This document shows, piece after piece, positions 8,166 to 15,356 of a stretch of DNA of 64,000 nucleotides. The stretch is from positions 1 through 64,000 of the forward strand of contig JAGXFY010000029.1 in assembly GCA_024636985.1 (NCBI GenBank), in the 5' to 3' direction. Source of the stretch: Petrocella sp024636985. Lineage in GTDB: Bacteria; Bacillota; Clostridia; Lachnospirales; Vallitaleaceae. The notes beneath the pieces were generated by a model. The model saw only the letters and a program-made list of their open reading frames with translations, ran no database searches and was not told where the DNA came from. The translations under genes and the position numbers were made by a program. Position 1 is the first letter of the stretch; each line of letters starts with the position of its first letter.

Positions 8166-9200
8166 TCAATTATTCTGGTTCAGTTCTTTTATTGCCTTAA
8201 TGAGATCTTCAACCTCCTCAAGGTTTGTATCAAAAGATGTTACCAGCCTAATCATACCGCCTTCTTCTTCCCAAGTCATCTGGTAGAAATAAAAAGTATT
8301 CAAAAGACGGTCAATCCATGTCTGTGGCATTTTTACAAACATCATATTCCCATATGGAATATTCATAAATTCAAGTCTTTCTATGTCTTTAATCTCTTCA
8401 TAGAGCTTTTTCATAGCGTTGTTTGCTTTATGCGCATTTTCAAGATAGAGATCATCTTTCAAGAAAGCAATGTACTGAGCACTAATATAACGCATCTTGG
8501 ACATAAGTTGCATGCCTTGCTTTCTGGTGTATTTTAAACTGTTACTTGTTGACTGATCAAATGAAACAATAGCTTCACCATACATCATGCCGTTTTTGGC
8601 ACCACCAAAAGAGAGCACATCAACACCTGTCTCTCCTATCATCTCATTCATACTAATACCGAGAGCAGCCGCCCCATTGGCAATCCTAGCACCATCTACA
8701 TGTAATAATAAATCATGGTTATGGGCATAATCGGCTAATGCTTTTATCTCTTCAGTGGTATATAGGGTTCCAAGTTCAGTAATCTGACTTATAGATATAA
8801 CTTTGGGTTGATTGTGATGCTCGTTGCCTTTATCCAATAAGAATCTGTCAATGGCTTCAGGTACCAATTTGCCATTAACATGAGGCACCGTTAAGAGTTT
8901 TGCGCCTGTATAACGTTCAAAAGCCCCACATTCATCTACATTAATATGGGCTGTATCCACACAAATTACCGCTTCATAAGATTTAAGCAATGTACTTAAC
9001 CCAATGATATTGGCACCTGTTCCATTAAGGACCAAGCTGACTTCACAAGGCTGACTGAACAAAGCCTTGATTTTTTCAATCGCTTCTTTTGTAATCGGAT
9101 CATCACCATATGGGATGGCATGTTCCTGATTGGCTTTAACAATCGCTTCCATTATTTTAGGGTGTACACTGGCTGTATTATCACTTTTAAAAGTCTTCAT
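8166..9200 (-). CDS. ltaE: Low-specificity L-threonine aldolase (PLP enzyme)
   Basis: 344 residues, full length for the beta-eliminating-lyase/threonine aldolase family of fold-type I PLP enzymes, which cleave L-threonine and allo-threonine to glycine and acetaldehyde. Visible: N-terminal FKSDNTASVHPKIMEAI, HVDGARIANGAAALG with the PLP-binding Asp near 170, and the Schiff-base lysine in SFGGAKNGMMYGEA near 208. The start follows GGGAG. It stands alone; the gap upstream (9201-9486) is full of hairpins. Substrate range within the family is not readable. Confidence 0.9.
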   Translation of the reverse strand: MKTFKSDNTASVHPKIMEAIVKANQEHAIPYGDDPITKEAIEKIKALFSQPCEVSLVLNGTGANIIGLSTLLKSYEAVICVDTAHINVDECGAFERYTGAKLLTVPHVNGKLVPEAIDRFLLDKGNEHHNQPKVISISQITELGTLYTTEEIKALADYAHNHDLLLHVDGARIANGAAALGISMNEMIGETGVDVLSFGGAKNGMMYGEAIVSFDQSTSNSLKYTRKQGMQLMSKMRYISAQYIAFLKDDLYLENAHKANNAMKKLYEEIKDIERLEFMNIPYGNMMFVKMPQTWIDRLLNTFYFYQMTWEEEGGMIRLVTSFDTNLEEVEDLIKAIKELNQNN

Positions 9201-9304
9201 ATTTGGTCTCCCGTTCTATTTTGTCATCCTGAATGTCTTCACTTTTCACGATATGCATTAACACTCTTTAATTATATCATAATCATGGTTTTTTGAAGTA
9301 TTTT

Positions 9305-9442
9305 CTTTGCGTAAAGCAAGAAAAGAAGCTTCGCTTCGTTATGAGCTCTGCTCATATTTCTGAACGGCTCGACAGGAAAGGTCTTTGATGTATTCTGCCA
9401 CGCTTCAAGGCTGAATACTAAAGTATGACTTTCCTAGAGAGC
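9305..9442. other. Cluster of four hairpins in the aldolase upstream region
   Basis: In order on the plus strand: CTTT/AAAG near 9306-9317; GAAGC-TTC-GCTTC (9325-9337); ATGAGC-TCT-GCTCAT (9341-9355); and a long imperfect stem 9367-9442 (GCTC/GAGC, AGGAAAG/CTTTCCT, then GTATTC..GCC/GGC..GAATAC). No T-run follows on the minus strand, so none is a clear terminator. The stretch lies between the ACP-like gene and the aldolase start, where a structured leader or palindromic repeats could sit. Confidence 0.55.
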
Positions 9443-9486
9443 TAAAAAAAGGTCAAGACCATCGTCTCAACCCTAACATTTTCATA

Positions 9487-9717
9487 CTATAATATTTCTT
9501 TTAAATAACTGATTAAGTGTTTAACTTTTTTGAATTGACTGTAATCAAGATTTACCAAGTCGATATCATATTCTGCTTCTAATGCTTCAAGCACCTCCAC
9601 CAAATCATCTTCATCCATTTGAAGATCATCTTCAAAATCCATAGATGTACTGATTTCATTTGGGTCACCATGCCCAATGACTTCTGCAATTATGCCTTTA
9701 ACCACGTCTGTTATCAT
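9487..9717 (-). CDS. Acyl-carrier-protein-like protein lacking the phosphopantetheine serine
   Basis: 76 residues with the four-helix ACP size and pattern: an N-terminal helix ending in EVIGHGDPNEI, acidic helix II and III (VEVLEALEAEYDID) and C-terminal VKHLISYLKEIL. The hallmark D-S-L that carries 4'-phosphopantetheine is D35-E36-D37 here (DDLQMDEDDLVEVL), so the modified serine is replaced by Glu. As read, it cannot carry an acyl chain by the usual chemistry. It is separated by only 3 nt from the 62-residue protein at 9721-9909, so the two are co-translated. Confidence 0.82.
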   Translation of the reverse strand: MITDVVKGIIAEVIGHGDPNEISTSMDFEDDLQMDEDDLVEVLEALEAEYDIDLVNLDYSQFKKVKHLISYLKEIL

Positions 9718-9720
9718 AGT

Positions 9721-9909
9721 TTACTCCTCATATTCATAATCGTATTCATTAAAATCGTAATCATCGTACTTTACATTTTTAACAACTTGTCTTGAAGGCT
9801 TTTTAATTTTTTTTGGTATTTTTTCGTCTGTTTGCAACCTCAAATTACGTCTTCTTCTCTCTTTTTGAATAAGAAATGTTTCAAAATCCAATGGTTCTTG
9901 CCTTTCCAT
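9721..9909 (-). CDS. Small protein with basic middle and acidic Tyr-rich tail
   Basis: 62 residues after a strong GAGGAGAG. The first third is mixed (MERQEPLDFETFLIQKERRR), the middle strongly basic (KKIKKPSRQVVKNVK) and the tail a run of Asp, Glu, Tyr (YDDYDFNEYDYEYEE). No membrane segment and no recognised family. Its stop is 3 nt from the start of the ACP-like gene, suggesting that the two work together, perhaps as a scaffold or adaptor pair; that is inference. Confidence 0.65.
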   Translation of the reverse strand: MERQEPLDFETFLIQKERRRRNLRLQTDEKIPKKIKKPSRQVVKNVKYDDYDFNEYDYEYEE

Positions 9910-10002
9910 TTTTCTCTCCTCGTTGAAAATCGTTTACGCCATTAGCTTAGTCACCCATTTTTCAAAGCTACAAAAGATCCCCTAGATGGTAATCCCATAT
10001 AA

Positions 10003-10022
10003 GAACGGGCTCAGAGCCCTAT
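10003..10022. other. GGGCTCAGAGCCC palindrome in the 9910-10209 gap
   Basis: A short palindrome GGGCT-CAG-AGCCC lies within two copies of CCCATAT (about 9992 and 10023) upstream of the 9721-9909 gene. It could be a leader hairpin or operator. Apart from this and the terminator at 10141-10180, the 300-base gap shows nothing coding. Confidence 0.35.
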
Positions 10023-10140
10023 TCCCATATTTTCATTATAATCAATGATTCAAACTAGTCAAGCATTATTTTATCTTCTAAAATGGTATCTATAATGAAT
10101 GTTAAAAAAGACCTGGAGAAGAACAAAGAGAAAAAAAAAG

Positions 10141-10180
10141 ACAAAAAAAAAGACACCTCAAATCCAAAGAATATGAGGTG
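10141..10180 (-). terminator. Intrinsic terminator of the DUF4173 operon
   Basis: Minus strand CACCTCA / TGAGGTG (10180-10174 with 10160-10154) with a 13-nt loop, followed by TCTTTTTTTTTGTC. It is 30 nt after the stop of the DUF4173 gene. Confidence 0.85.
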
Positions 10181-10209
10181 ATTTCCTATTACTTCTCAAT
10201 ATATGTATA

Positions 10210-11676
10210 TTATTGATCCATTGGTGTGACTGATAAGGGGAAAAGTTGTTTTTTGGCTTCACTGGCTGATGCTATACTTTTACTATATCTGTGGTTATAT
10301 TCAAAAAACCATTTTTCTTCCGTATTCAGAATGATGTCTAGAATTCGCCCTTCATAGGCTTGCATCGTTACATCAATTTCCATCTTTTCCCCATGTGTGT
10401 TCATATATTCAATCAAATCCGGCATAGCATCTTCAGATAACGTTGTTAAATAATACAAGTCTAATTTACCTGTCACTTCATATTGTCTTAAGTTATTACG
10501 AACAATCACGGCATCGATGTTCACAAAGCTGATGACCAGATAATAGACAAGTCCAACCATAATTCCCCATTCAATCACCTTATAATTCGGCTTCCAGATT
10601 CCAAGTGCAATTAAGCTCATGAAAATCGCCATAAAGAGAAGAATTAAGTAAACATAAAGCCTAAGCCTCGTGTAACCATACATCGATTCGTAAAGGAACA
10701 TCTTGTAAAATGAAGAAGCCAACATAATATAAGTACAAATAACAGTCACTGTAAGACTCATTCGAATTGCCAAACTGCTTTTTACAAATTTCTTCACAAA
10801 TAACACACCCATAGTATTTAGTATACTTAGTACCAAAAGTTCAAAAAAGCCTTCTCTCGCATAACTGGCATAATCATAGTTTTTTAGCAATTCTGTGGAT
10901 TGAGCCAGAAAAAGAAATCGAATCTGTACATAAGCAAAAATTACATAGAGTAGATTCAAAAGCAACAAAACAGTAACACCAACCAAAACTGGAATAACTT
11001 CATGGTTTACTACAGGTGATACACCGATCTCTCCTTTTTCCATTTTCATTTGATTTGATCGGATCAAGTAAATACTTAGCCCATAGAAGAAACAAGCTAT
11101 GATGATAAAGACAAAAATCCTTTCAACAGTATCCCATATGACATCTGTTTCTAGAAATTCAAACCCTTGATGCATAAGCTCTCCAAACGCAGCATCGGCA
11201 CTGGTCATCAATGCAGATGCAACCAATAATATAGGAAGTGCTATAATCAAGCCTATACCGATTTGCTTAAAAATACCGGCATGTTTATTGTAGGCTTTTG
11301 AACCATGATTGAAGTACTTAAAAAAGTTAGATAGTGCACCTATAAAATGATTAATCCCTTCTACTAAATAGGTCGGCCATTTAAAGGTTACATGACTGTA
11401 ACTTAAGGTCATGAGCAAACCGATTAATAAAAGTGCTGATAAAACTCTGATAATATCCACAGTTGTAACCGCAAAATTAAGACTGAGTATAATGACATAT
11501 GCACTCAAGTAGAAAAACGCTTTCCCTACTGGTAGCTTTGCTTCTTTTTTAAAATGCCACACAGCAGCAACCGTCAGTACTGTAACCATAAAAACCGAAA
11601 TACCAAAATCTTGATCCACAAAAAACAGTGTTGACATTAAAGCAATAACCGTTGCATATATCCATGATTTTGACAT
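10210..11676 (-). CDS. DUF4173 multi-pass membrane protein
   Basis: 488 residues from ATG 11676, which has GAGGAGG about 7 nt upstream; an ATG 21 nt earlier lies inside that ribosome site. About twelve hydrophobic helices cover residues 5-400, followed by a soluble tail. The segment YDYASYAREGFFELLVLSIL with its conserved Ala-Arg-Glu-Gly-Phe matches the DUF4153/DUF4173 family, whose function is unknown. It starts 1 nt after the stop of the HTH gene and its RBS lies within that gene, so translation is coupled. Third gene of DUF2975-HTH-DUF4173. Confidence 0.85.
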   Translation of the reverse strand: MSKSWIYATVIALMSTLFFVDQDFGISVFMVTVLTVAAVWHFKKEAKLPVGKAFFYLSAYVIILSLNFAVTTVDIIRVLSALLLIGLLMTLSYSHVTFKWPTYLVEGINHFIGALSNFFKYFNHGSKAYNKHAGIFKQIGIGLIIALPILLVASALMTSADAAFGELMHQGFEFLETDVIWDTVERIFVFIIIACFFYGLSIYLIRSNQMKMEKGEIGVSPVVNHEVIPVLVGVTVLLLLNLLYVIFAYVQIRFLFLAQSTELLKNYDYASYAREGFFELLVLSILNTMGVLFVKKFVKSSLAIRMSLTVTVICTYIMLASSFYKMFLYESMYGYTRLRLYVYLILLFMAIFMSLIALGIWKPNYKVIEWGIMVGLVYYLVISFVNIDAVIVRNNLRQYEVTGKLDLYYLTTLSEDAMPDLIEYMNTHGEKMEIDVTMQAYEGRILDIILNTEEKWFFEYNHRYSKSIASASEAKKQLFPLSVTPMDQ

Positions 11677-11677
11677 A

Positions 11678-11890
11678 TTATAAATCCTCCTCTTCATAAA
11701 CCAACAGGTCGCCCGGTTGGCAGTTTAACACTTCACATATTTTTTCCAAGGTAGAAAACCGTATGGCCTTGGCTTTATTGTTTTTTAGAATAGAAAGATT
11801 AGCATTGGATATACCCACTTGCTCGGCAAGTTCTCCAAGACCCATCTTCCTTTTCGCCATCATCACGTCCAGATTTACCATGATACCCAT
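11678..11890 (-). CDS. Short Cro/C1-type HTH regulator (YozG-like)
   Basis: 70 residues: a single helix-turn-helix (LAEQVGISNANLSILKNNKA) then FSTLEKICEVLNCQPGDLL and an acidic end, the pattern of short XRE regulators of the YozG type, which typically accompany DUF2975 membrane proteins. AAGGAGATG precedes the ATG at 11890. It lies 12 nt after the DUF2975 gene and 1 nt before DUF4173. Probably an autoregulator of this operon. Confidence 0.88.
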   Translation of the reverse strand: MGIMVNLDVMMAKRKMGLGELAEQVGISNANLSILKNNKAKAIRFSTLEKICEVLNCQPGDLLVYEEEDL

Positions 11891-11902
11891 TGTGTCATCT
11901 CC

Positions 11903-12364
11903 TTAGATTGTCAGATCATTTTCATTTTTATAATGAATCGCTTCCTCAAATACATCAGCAAGGACAAAGCAAAACAAGGCTGCCAAAGCAAACACAAAAA
12001 TCACAATCAAGGTAAGAAAGGTGAAAAAGAAGACGGCTTTCGTTGTAAATATAATCCCAATAATAAATGCCGATACCCCAATACGTTTTAGGCTTGTAAC
12101 ATTTCTCATAATAAACGGGGTATTAGCCACACAAGAATCAAAAATACGTCTAAGTTCATACAAAACAGCCAGGGCTAATAATCCACTTGCGTACAGTACG
12201 CCTAGAAAATAGTTTCTAACAAAGGTAATCCCTGTAAATGCAAAAGCATAATTAATATAATCGGCTACAATCCAAGGTAAAAAGATCAAACTGATTACTG
12301 CCACAACCATCAGCAACACCATAACGACACTTAATATTCTTGGTAACCATACTCTTTTCTTCAT
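11903..12364 (-). CDS. DUF2975 membrane protein
   Basis: 153 residues with four hydrophobic helices (about 10-32, 45-67, 93-113, 118-140), a charged loop YELRRIFDSCVANTPF between helices 2 and 3, and a soluble tail. The size, the four-helix layout and the adjacent YozG-type HTH gene fit DUF2975 proteins. Their function is unknown; a sensor or partner for the HTH protein is often supposed. GAGGTGG precedes the start. First gene of the three-gene operon. Confidence 0.85.
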   Translation of the reverse strand: MKKRVWLPRILSVVMVLLMVVAVISLIFLPWIVADYINYAFAFTGITFVRNYFLGVLYASGLLALAVLYELRRIFDSCVANTPFIMRNVTSLKRIGVSAFIIGIIFTTKAVFFFTFLTLIVIFVFALAALFCFVLADVFEEAIHYKNENDLTI

Positions 12365-12486
12365 AATACCACCTCATTCGTTATTTTCAGCTGTTATTTT
12401 CAGCATTTTTATTTATAGCTATAATAACATATCCTTTTTCTTTTATCAATACATTTTTATCGTTTATCAATATAATTTTATTGATA

Positions 12487-12604
12487 GTTAAAGTGTCAAA
12501 ACTAAGTTTCACAAAATTCACCCACCATATCTAGATTACATTGATACATTCATAACTACATATGGTAGGTGAACGTTCAACTATATAGTTTTGACGCCTT
12601 AACC
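12487..12604 (+). repeat. MITE-like repeat, copy A (complete)
   Basis: Begins GTTAAAGTGTCAAAACTA and ends TAGTTTTGACGCCTTAACC, near-perfect terminal inverted repeats about 118 bp apart. An internal inverted pair (CCACCATAT / ATATGGTAGG) is present. ATTGATA occurs directly on both sides (12480-12486 and 12605-12611), a possible 7-bp target duplication. Other copies are listed below; together they define the family. Confidence 0.8.
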
Positions 12605-12661
12605 ATTGATAAAAGTCTAACCATTGATTCAAAATTCGTAAGGAATCCCTATGGATCAGTA

Positions 12662-12690
12662 TGGTCGTATATGGATAGTTATGTTATAAT
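12662..12690 (+). promoter_or_regulatory. Possible selD promoter
   Basis: A perfect TATAAT (12685-12690) lies about 78 nt upstream of selD. The -35 at 17-nt spacing (TGGTCG, 12662-12667) is weak, so this is tentative. The remainder of 12365-12767 holds only repeat copy A. Confidence 0.4.
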
Positions 12691-12767
12691 AACGGTTAAT
12701 GTGAAGAATCAACTATCGTTTTGAGACTAAACCCATTACTGAAAAATAAAAAATTAGAGGTGAAACT

Positions 12768-13799
12768 ATGAGTGAAATAAAACTAACAGAATATAGCCAT
12801 GGCGCTGGTTGTGGTTGCAAAATCTCTCCTGCCATTTTAGATACAATTCTAGAAACTTCAAGACCTATCATTCCGGATCCAAAGCTTCTAGTAGGCAACA
12901 GCAGTAAGGATGATGCCGCTGCTTATGACCTCGGCAATGGTACTTCCGTGCTTAGTACAACGGATTTTTTTATGCCCATTACGGATGATCCTTTTACCTT
13001 CGGTAGAATATCCGCGACCAACGCACTCAGTGATATTTACGCCATGGGTGGTAAGCCATTAATGGCTATTGCTATCTTAGGATGGCCCCTTGATAAATTG
13101 GCGCCAGAGATTGCACGAGATGTTATTGATGGTGGCCGAAGTGCTTGCGAGGAAGCCGGTATTCCATTAGCCGGTGGTCATTCTATTGACTCACCCGAAC
13201 CTATTTTCGGTCTGGCTGTCACTGGTATCGTTAATAATCATCAGCTTAAGCAAAACAATAAAGCCAAAGCAGACTGTAATATCTTTCTAACAAAGCCTCT
13301 TGGTATCGGCATTCTTACTACGGCTCAAAAACGTAAAAAAATAGAAGACGGTCATATTGACGCTGCTATAGAAGCTATGTGTACCTTGAATAAAATCGGT
13401 GGTGAATTGGCTACTATTGATGGTGTTGTTGCTTTAACGGACGTAACAGGTTTTGGACTTCTAGGTCATTTGACTGAGATCTGCGAAGGCAGTGGTATAT
13501 CCGCTCATATCCAATTTGACCAAGTACCTTTTTTACCAAACACCAAGAAGTACCTATCTCTTGGTTGTATTTCCGGCGGTACACGTAACAACTTTAAGAG
13601 CTATGGTCATAAAATAGCACCTATGACAGAAGATCAACAGCATCTACTCTGTGATGCTCAGACGTCCGGTGGTTTATTGGCGATTGTTGAAGATGAGAGC
13701 ACCGCCGCATTTTTAGAAATAACCGCTAAAGCCGGCTTAGATCTTAAGCCTATTGGTCGTACCACGTCCCTTGGTCAACACTTTGTAACTGTGGTATAG
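12768..13799 (+). CDS. selD: Selenide, water dikinase (selenophosphate synthetase)
   Basis: 343 residues, full length. SelD makes selenophosphate from selenide and ATP, the selenium donor for selenocysteine and selenouridine. The active-site loop HGAGCGCKISP is at residues 11-21, with Cys (not selenocysteine) at residue 17 and the catalytic Lys after it. LSTTDFFMPITDDPFTFGRI and GGHSIDSPEP are the metal/ATP motifs of the AIRS fold, and TDVTGFGLLGHL and CDAQTSGGLL are the C-terminal family signatures. GAGGTG precedes the ATG. mnmH follows immediately. No selA or selB is in the window, so the visible use is tRNA selenation. Confidence 0.97.
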   Translation: MSEIKLTEYSHGAGCGCKISPAILDTILETSRPIIPDPKLLVGNSSKDDAAAYDLGNGTSVLSTTDFFMPITDDPFTFGRISATNALSDIYAMGGKPLMAIAILGWPLDKLAPEIARDVIDGGRSACEEAGIPLAGGHSIDSPEPIFGLAVTGIVNNHQLKQNNKAKADCNIFLTKPLGIGILTTAQKRKKIEDGHIDAAIEAMCTLNKIGGELATIDGVVALTDVTGFGLLGHLTEICEGSGISAHIQFDQVPFLPNTKKYLSLGCISGGTRNNFKSYGHKIAPMTEDQQHLLCDAQTSGGLLAIVEDESTAAFLEITAKAGLDLKPIGRTTSLGQHFVTVV

Positions 13800-13810
13800 A
13801 GGGTATGTCT

Positions 13811-14899
13811 ATGGAAACCAGTCATGATTTCTTAAGTATTGTTCTTGATGAACGTCCATTAATAGATGTTCGAGCACCGATTGAGTTTCAAAAAGGTGCT
13901 TTTAAGCATGCTGTGAATCTACCGATTATGAACGATGAAGAGCGACATGTTGTAGGCATTAAGTATAAGGAAGATGGGAATGCTGCCGCCACCAACCTTG
14001 GTTACAACCTTGTCAGCGGAGAAATCAAAGCATCACGAACCAAGGCTTGGATTCAGTTTATTGAAAAAAACCCAACGGCTATGTTATATTGTTTTCGTGG
14101 TGGTTCTAGGTCTAGAATCAGTCAAGAGTGGCTTCATGATGCTGGCAAAGATATTATTCGTCTTGAAGGTGGTTATAAGGCCTTCAGGCATTACTTACTC
14201 TCAGAGCTTATGCCCCGGGCACAAAAAGCCAAGCCTATTATATTAGGTGGCTGTACAGGTTCCGGCAAAACTTTAATATTAAAAGACCTTAAAAATGCCA
14301 TCGACCTAGAAGCCATCGCTCACCATCGTGGTTCCTCCTTTGGTCACCATATAGACGAACAACCTACACAAATCGACTTTGAGAACAACCTGGCCTATGC
14401 CTTGATTCAACACAAATCAAAAGGCTATAAACATGTCATCTTGGAAGACGAAGGTAAAAATGTTGGCAAAAGATTCCTTCCTACCGATTTGGTCGCCCAT
14501 TATAAAACAGGTGACTATGTAATTGTAGAAGTCCCCCTAGAAGAAAGGGTGCAGATTACCTTACAAGAATATGTGATTGAATCTCAAGCCCATCATATTG
14601 AGCGATTTGGTAAAGATCAAGGTTTGAAGCTCTGGTACGACTATATTCTCGCCAGTATGCATCGCCTTGAGAAAAGATTTGGTGGTGATCGACTTAAGAT
14701 TGTGGTCGAGCTATTTATTGAAGCCTATCGCACACAAATGAGTAGTGGTACATACATATGCCACGAACCATGGATTACTATGTTTCTTAGGGATTATTAT
14801 GATCCTATGTACAACTTCCAAATGTCTAAAGTGCAACACCATGTAGTTTTCAAAGGTAACAGAGATGACGTTCACAGCTATTTGGAAGCTCTAGATTAA
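13811..14899 (+). CDS. mnmH: tRNA 2-selenouridine synthase MnmH (SelU)
   Basis: 362 residues from the ATG at 13811, which is 7 nt after AGAGGG; an in-frame ATG at 13805 is too close to it. MnmH replaces sulfur by selenium in the wobble 2-thiouridine of some tRNAs through a geranylated intermediate, using selenophosphate from SelD. N-terminal rhodanese domain (about 1-125) with the active Cys in LYCFRGGSRSR near 93; then a P-loop domain with GGCTGSGKT near 145. The RBS overlaps the end of selD, so the two are one operon. Terminator at 14914-14943. Confidence 0.95.
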   Translation: METSHDFLSIVLDERPLIDVRAPIEFQKGAFKHAVNLPIMNDEERHVVGIKYKEDGNAAATNLGYNLVSGEIKASRTKAWIQFIEKNPTAMLYCFRGGSRSRISQEWLHDAGKDIIRLEGGYKAFRHYLLSELMPRAQKAKPIILGGCTGSGKTLILKDLKNAIDLEAIAHHRGSSFGHHIDEQPTQIDFENNLAYALIQHKSKGYKHVILEDEGKNVGKRFLPTDLVAHYKTGDYVIVEVPLEERVQITLQEYVIESQAHHIERFGKDQGLKLWYDYILASMHRLEKRFGGDRLKIVVELFIEAYRTQMSSGTYICHEPWITMFLRDYYDPMYNFQMSKVQHHVVFKGNRDDVHSYLEALD

Positions 14900-14913
14900 A
14901 TTGAATCCGATAA

Positions 14914-14943
14914 AAAAGAGGCGCTTATAAGCGCCTCTTTTAC
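14914..14943. terminator. Bidirectional terminator between mnmH and the DsrE-like gene
   Basis: AAAAGAGGCGCTT-AT-AAGCGCCTCTTTT, a perfect palindrome with a T-run on either strand. It ends selD-mnmH on the plus strand and can end the minus-strand DsrE-like transcript. A further weak hairpin (CCATGAA / TTCATGG, 14956-14984) follows. Confidence 0.9.
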
Positions 14944-14990
14944 TTTTAACATCGACCATGAAGTTCCTGGAAGGGTTTTCATGGGACCTC

Positions 14991-15326
14991 TTATATCGTT
15001 ATAACCTTTTTTGCTTTCATCATGATGTCAACGATTTCCTCCATGTTAGAAATCCGTCCGGCAGTTATAGATGCACGCATATCATAAGCATCAATACAGG
15101 TACCGCATGCAATGATTTCCACACCCTTTTCATCTAAACCATGCATCACATCCATATAGCCATTTTCTTTAGACAAAAGCCTCACACCTGAGTTATAGAG
15201 TATAATAAGTTCAGGACTGTCTTTTCTTGCCCATAGTTTTTTCAAAAATGCGCCCATCAGTTTATGGCCTAAATCATCATCACCCAGACCCATTTTATCG
15301 CTATTAATTACGATGATATTTTTCAT
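14991..15326 (-). CDS. Stand-alone DsrE domain protein, YedF-like (selenium-associated)
   Basis: 111 residues. The start INSDKMGLGDDDLGHKLMGA, the middle LIILYNSGVRLLSKENG and the cysteine motif ACGTCIDAYDM near residue 95 match the C-terminal DsrE part of clostridial selenium-metabolism protein YedF. YedF usually has an N-terminal TusA/SirA domain before this; here the protein begins directly with the DsrE domain. It is convergent with selD-mnmH, which supports a link to selenium, perhaps handling persulfide or perselenide; the reaction is not established. Confidence 0.82.
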   Translation of the reverse strand: MKNIIVINSDKMGLGDDDLGHKLMGAFLKKLWARKDSPELIILYNSGVRLLSKENGYMDVMHGLDEKGVEIIACGTCIDAYDMRASITAGRISNMEEIVDIMMKAKKVITI

Positions 15327-15356
15327 AGTATCTCCAAATTCGTTTGATTTTATCTT

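Noticed and set aside
9367..9442. Terminator for the ACP-like gene
   Set aside because: The stem is long, but no T-run follows on the minus strand; the As on the plus side are on the wrong side.
12768..13799. SelD with an in-frame UGA selenocysteine
   Set aside because: The active-site codon at residue 17 reads Cys (GAGCGCK), not TGA.
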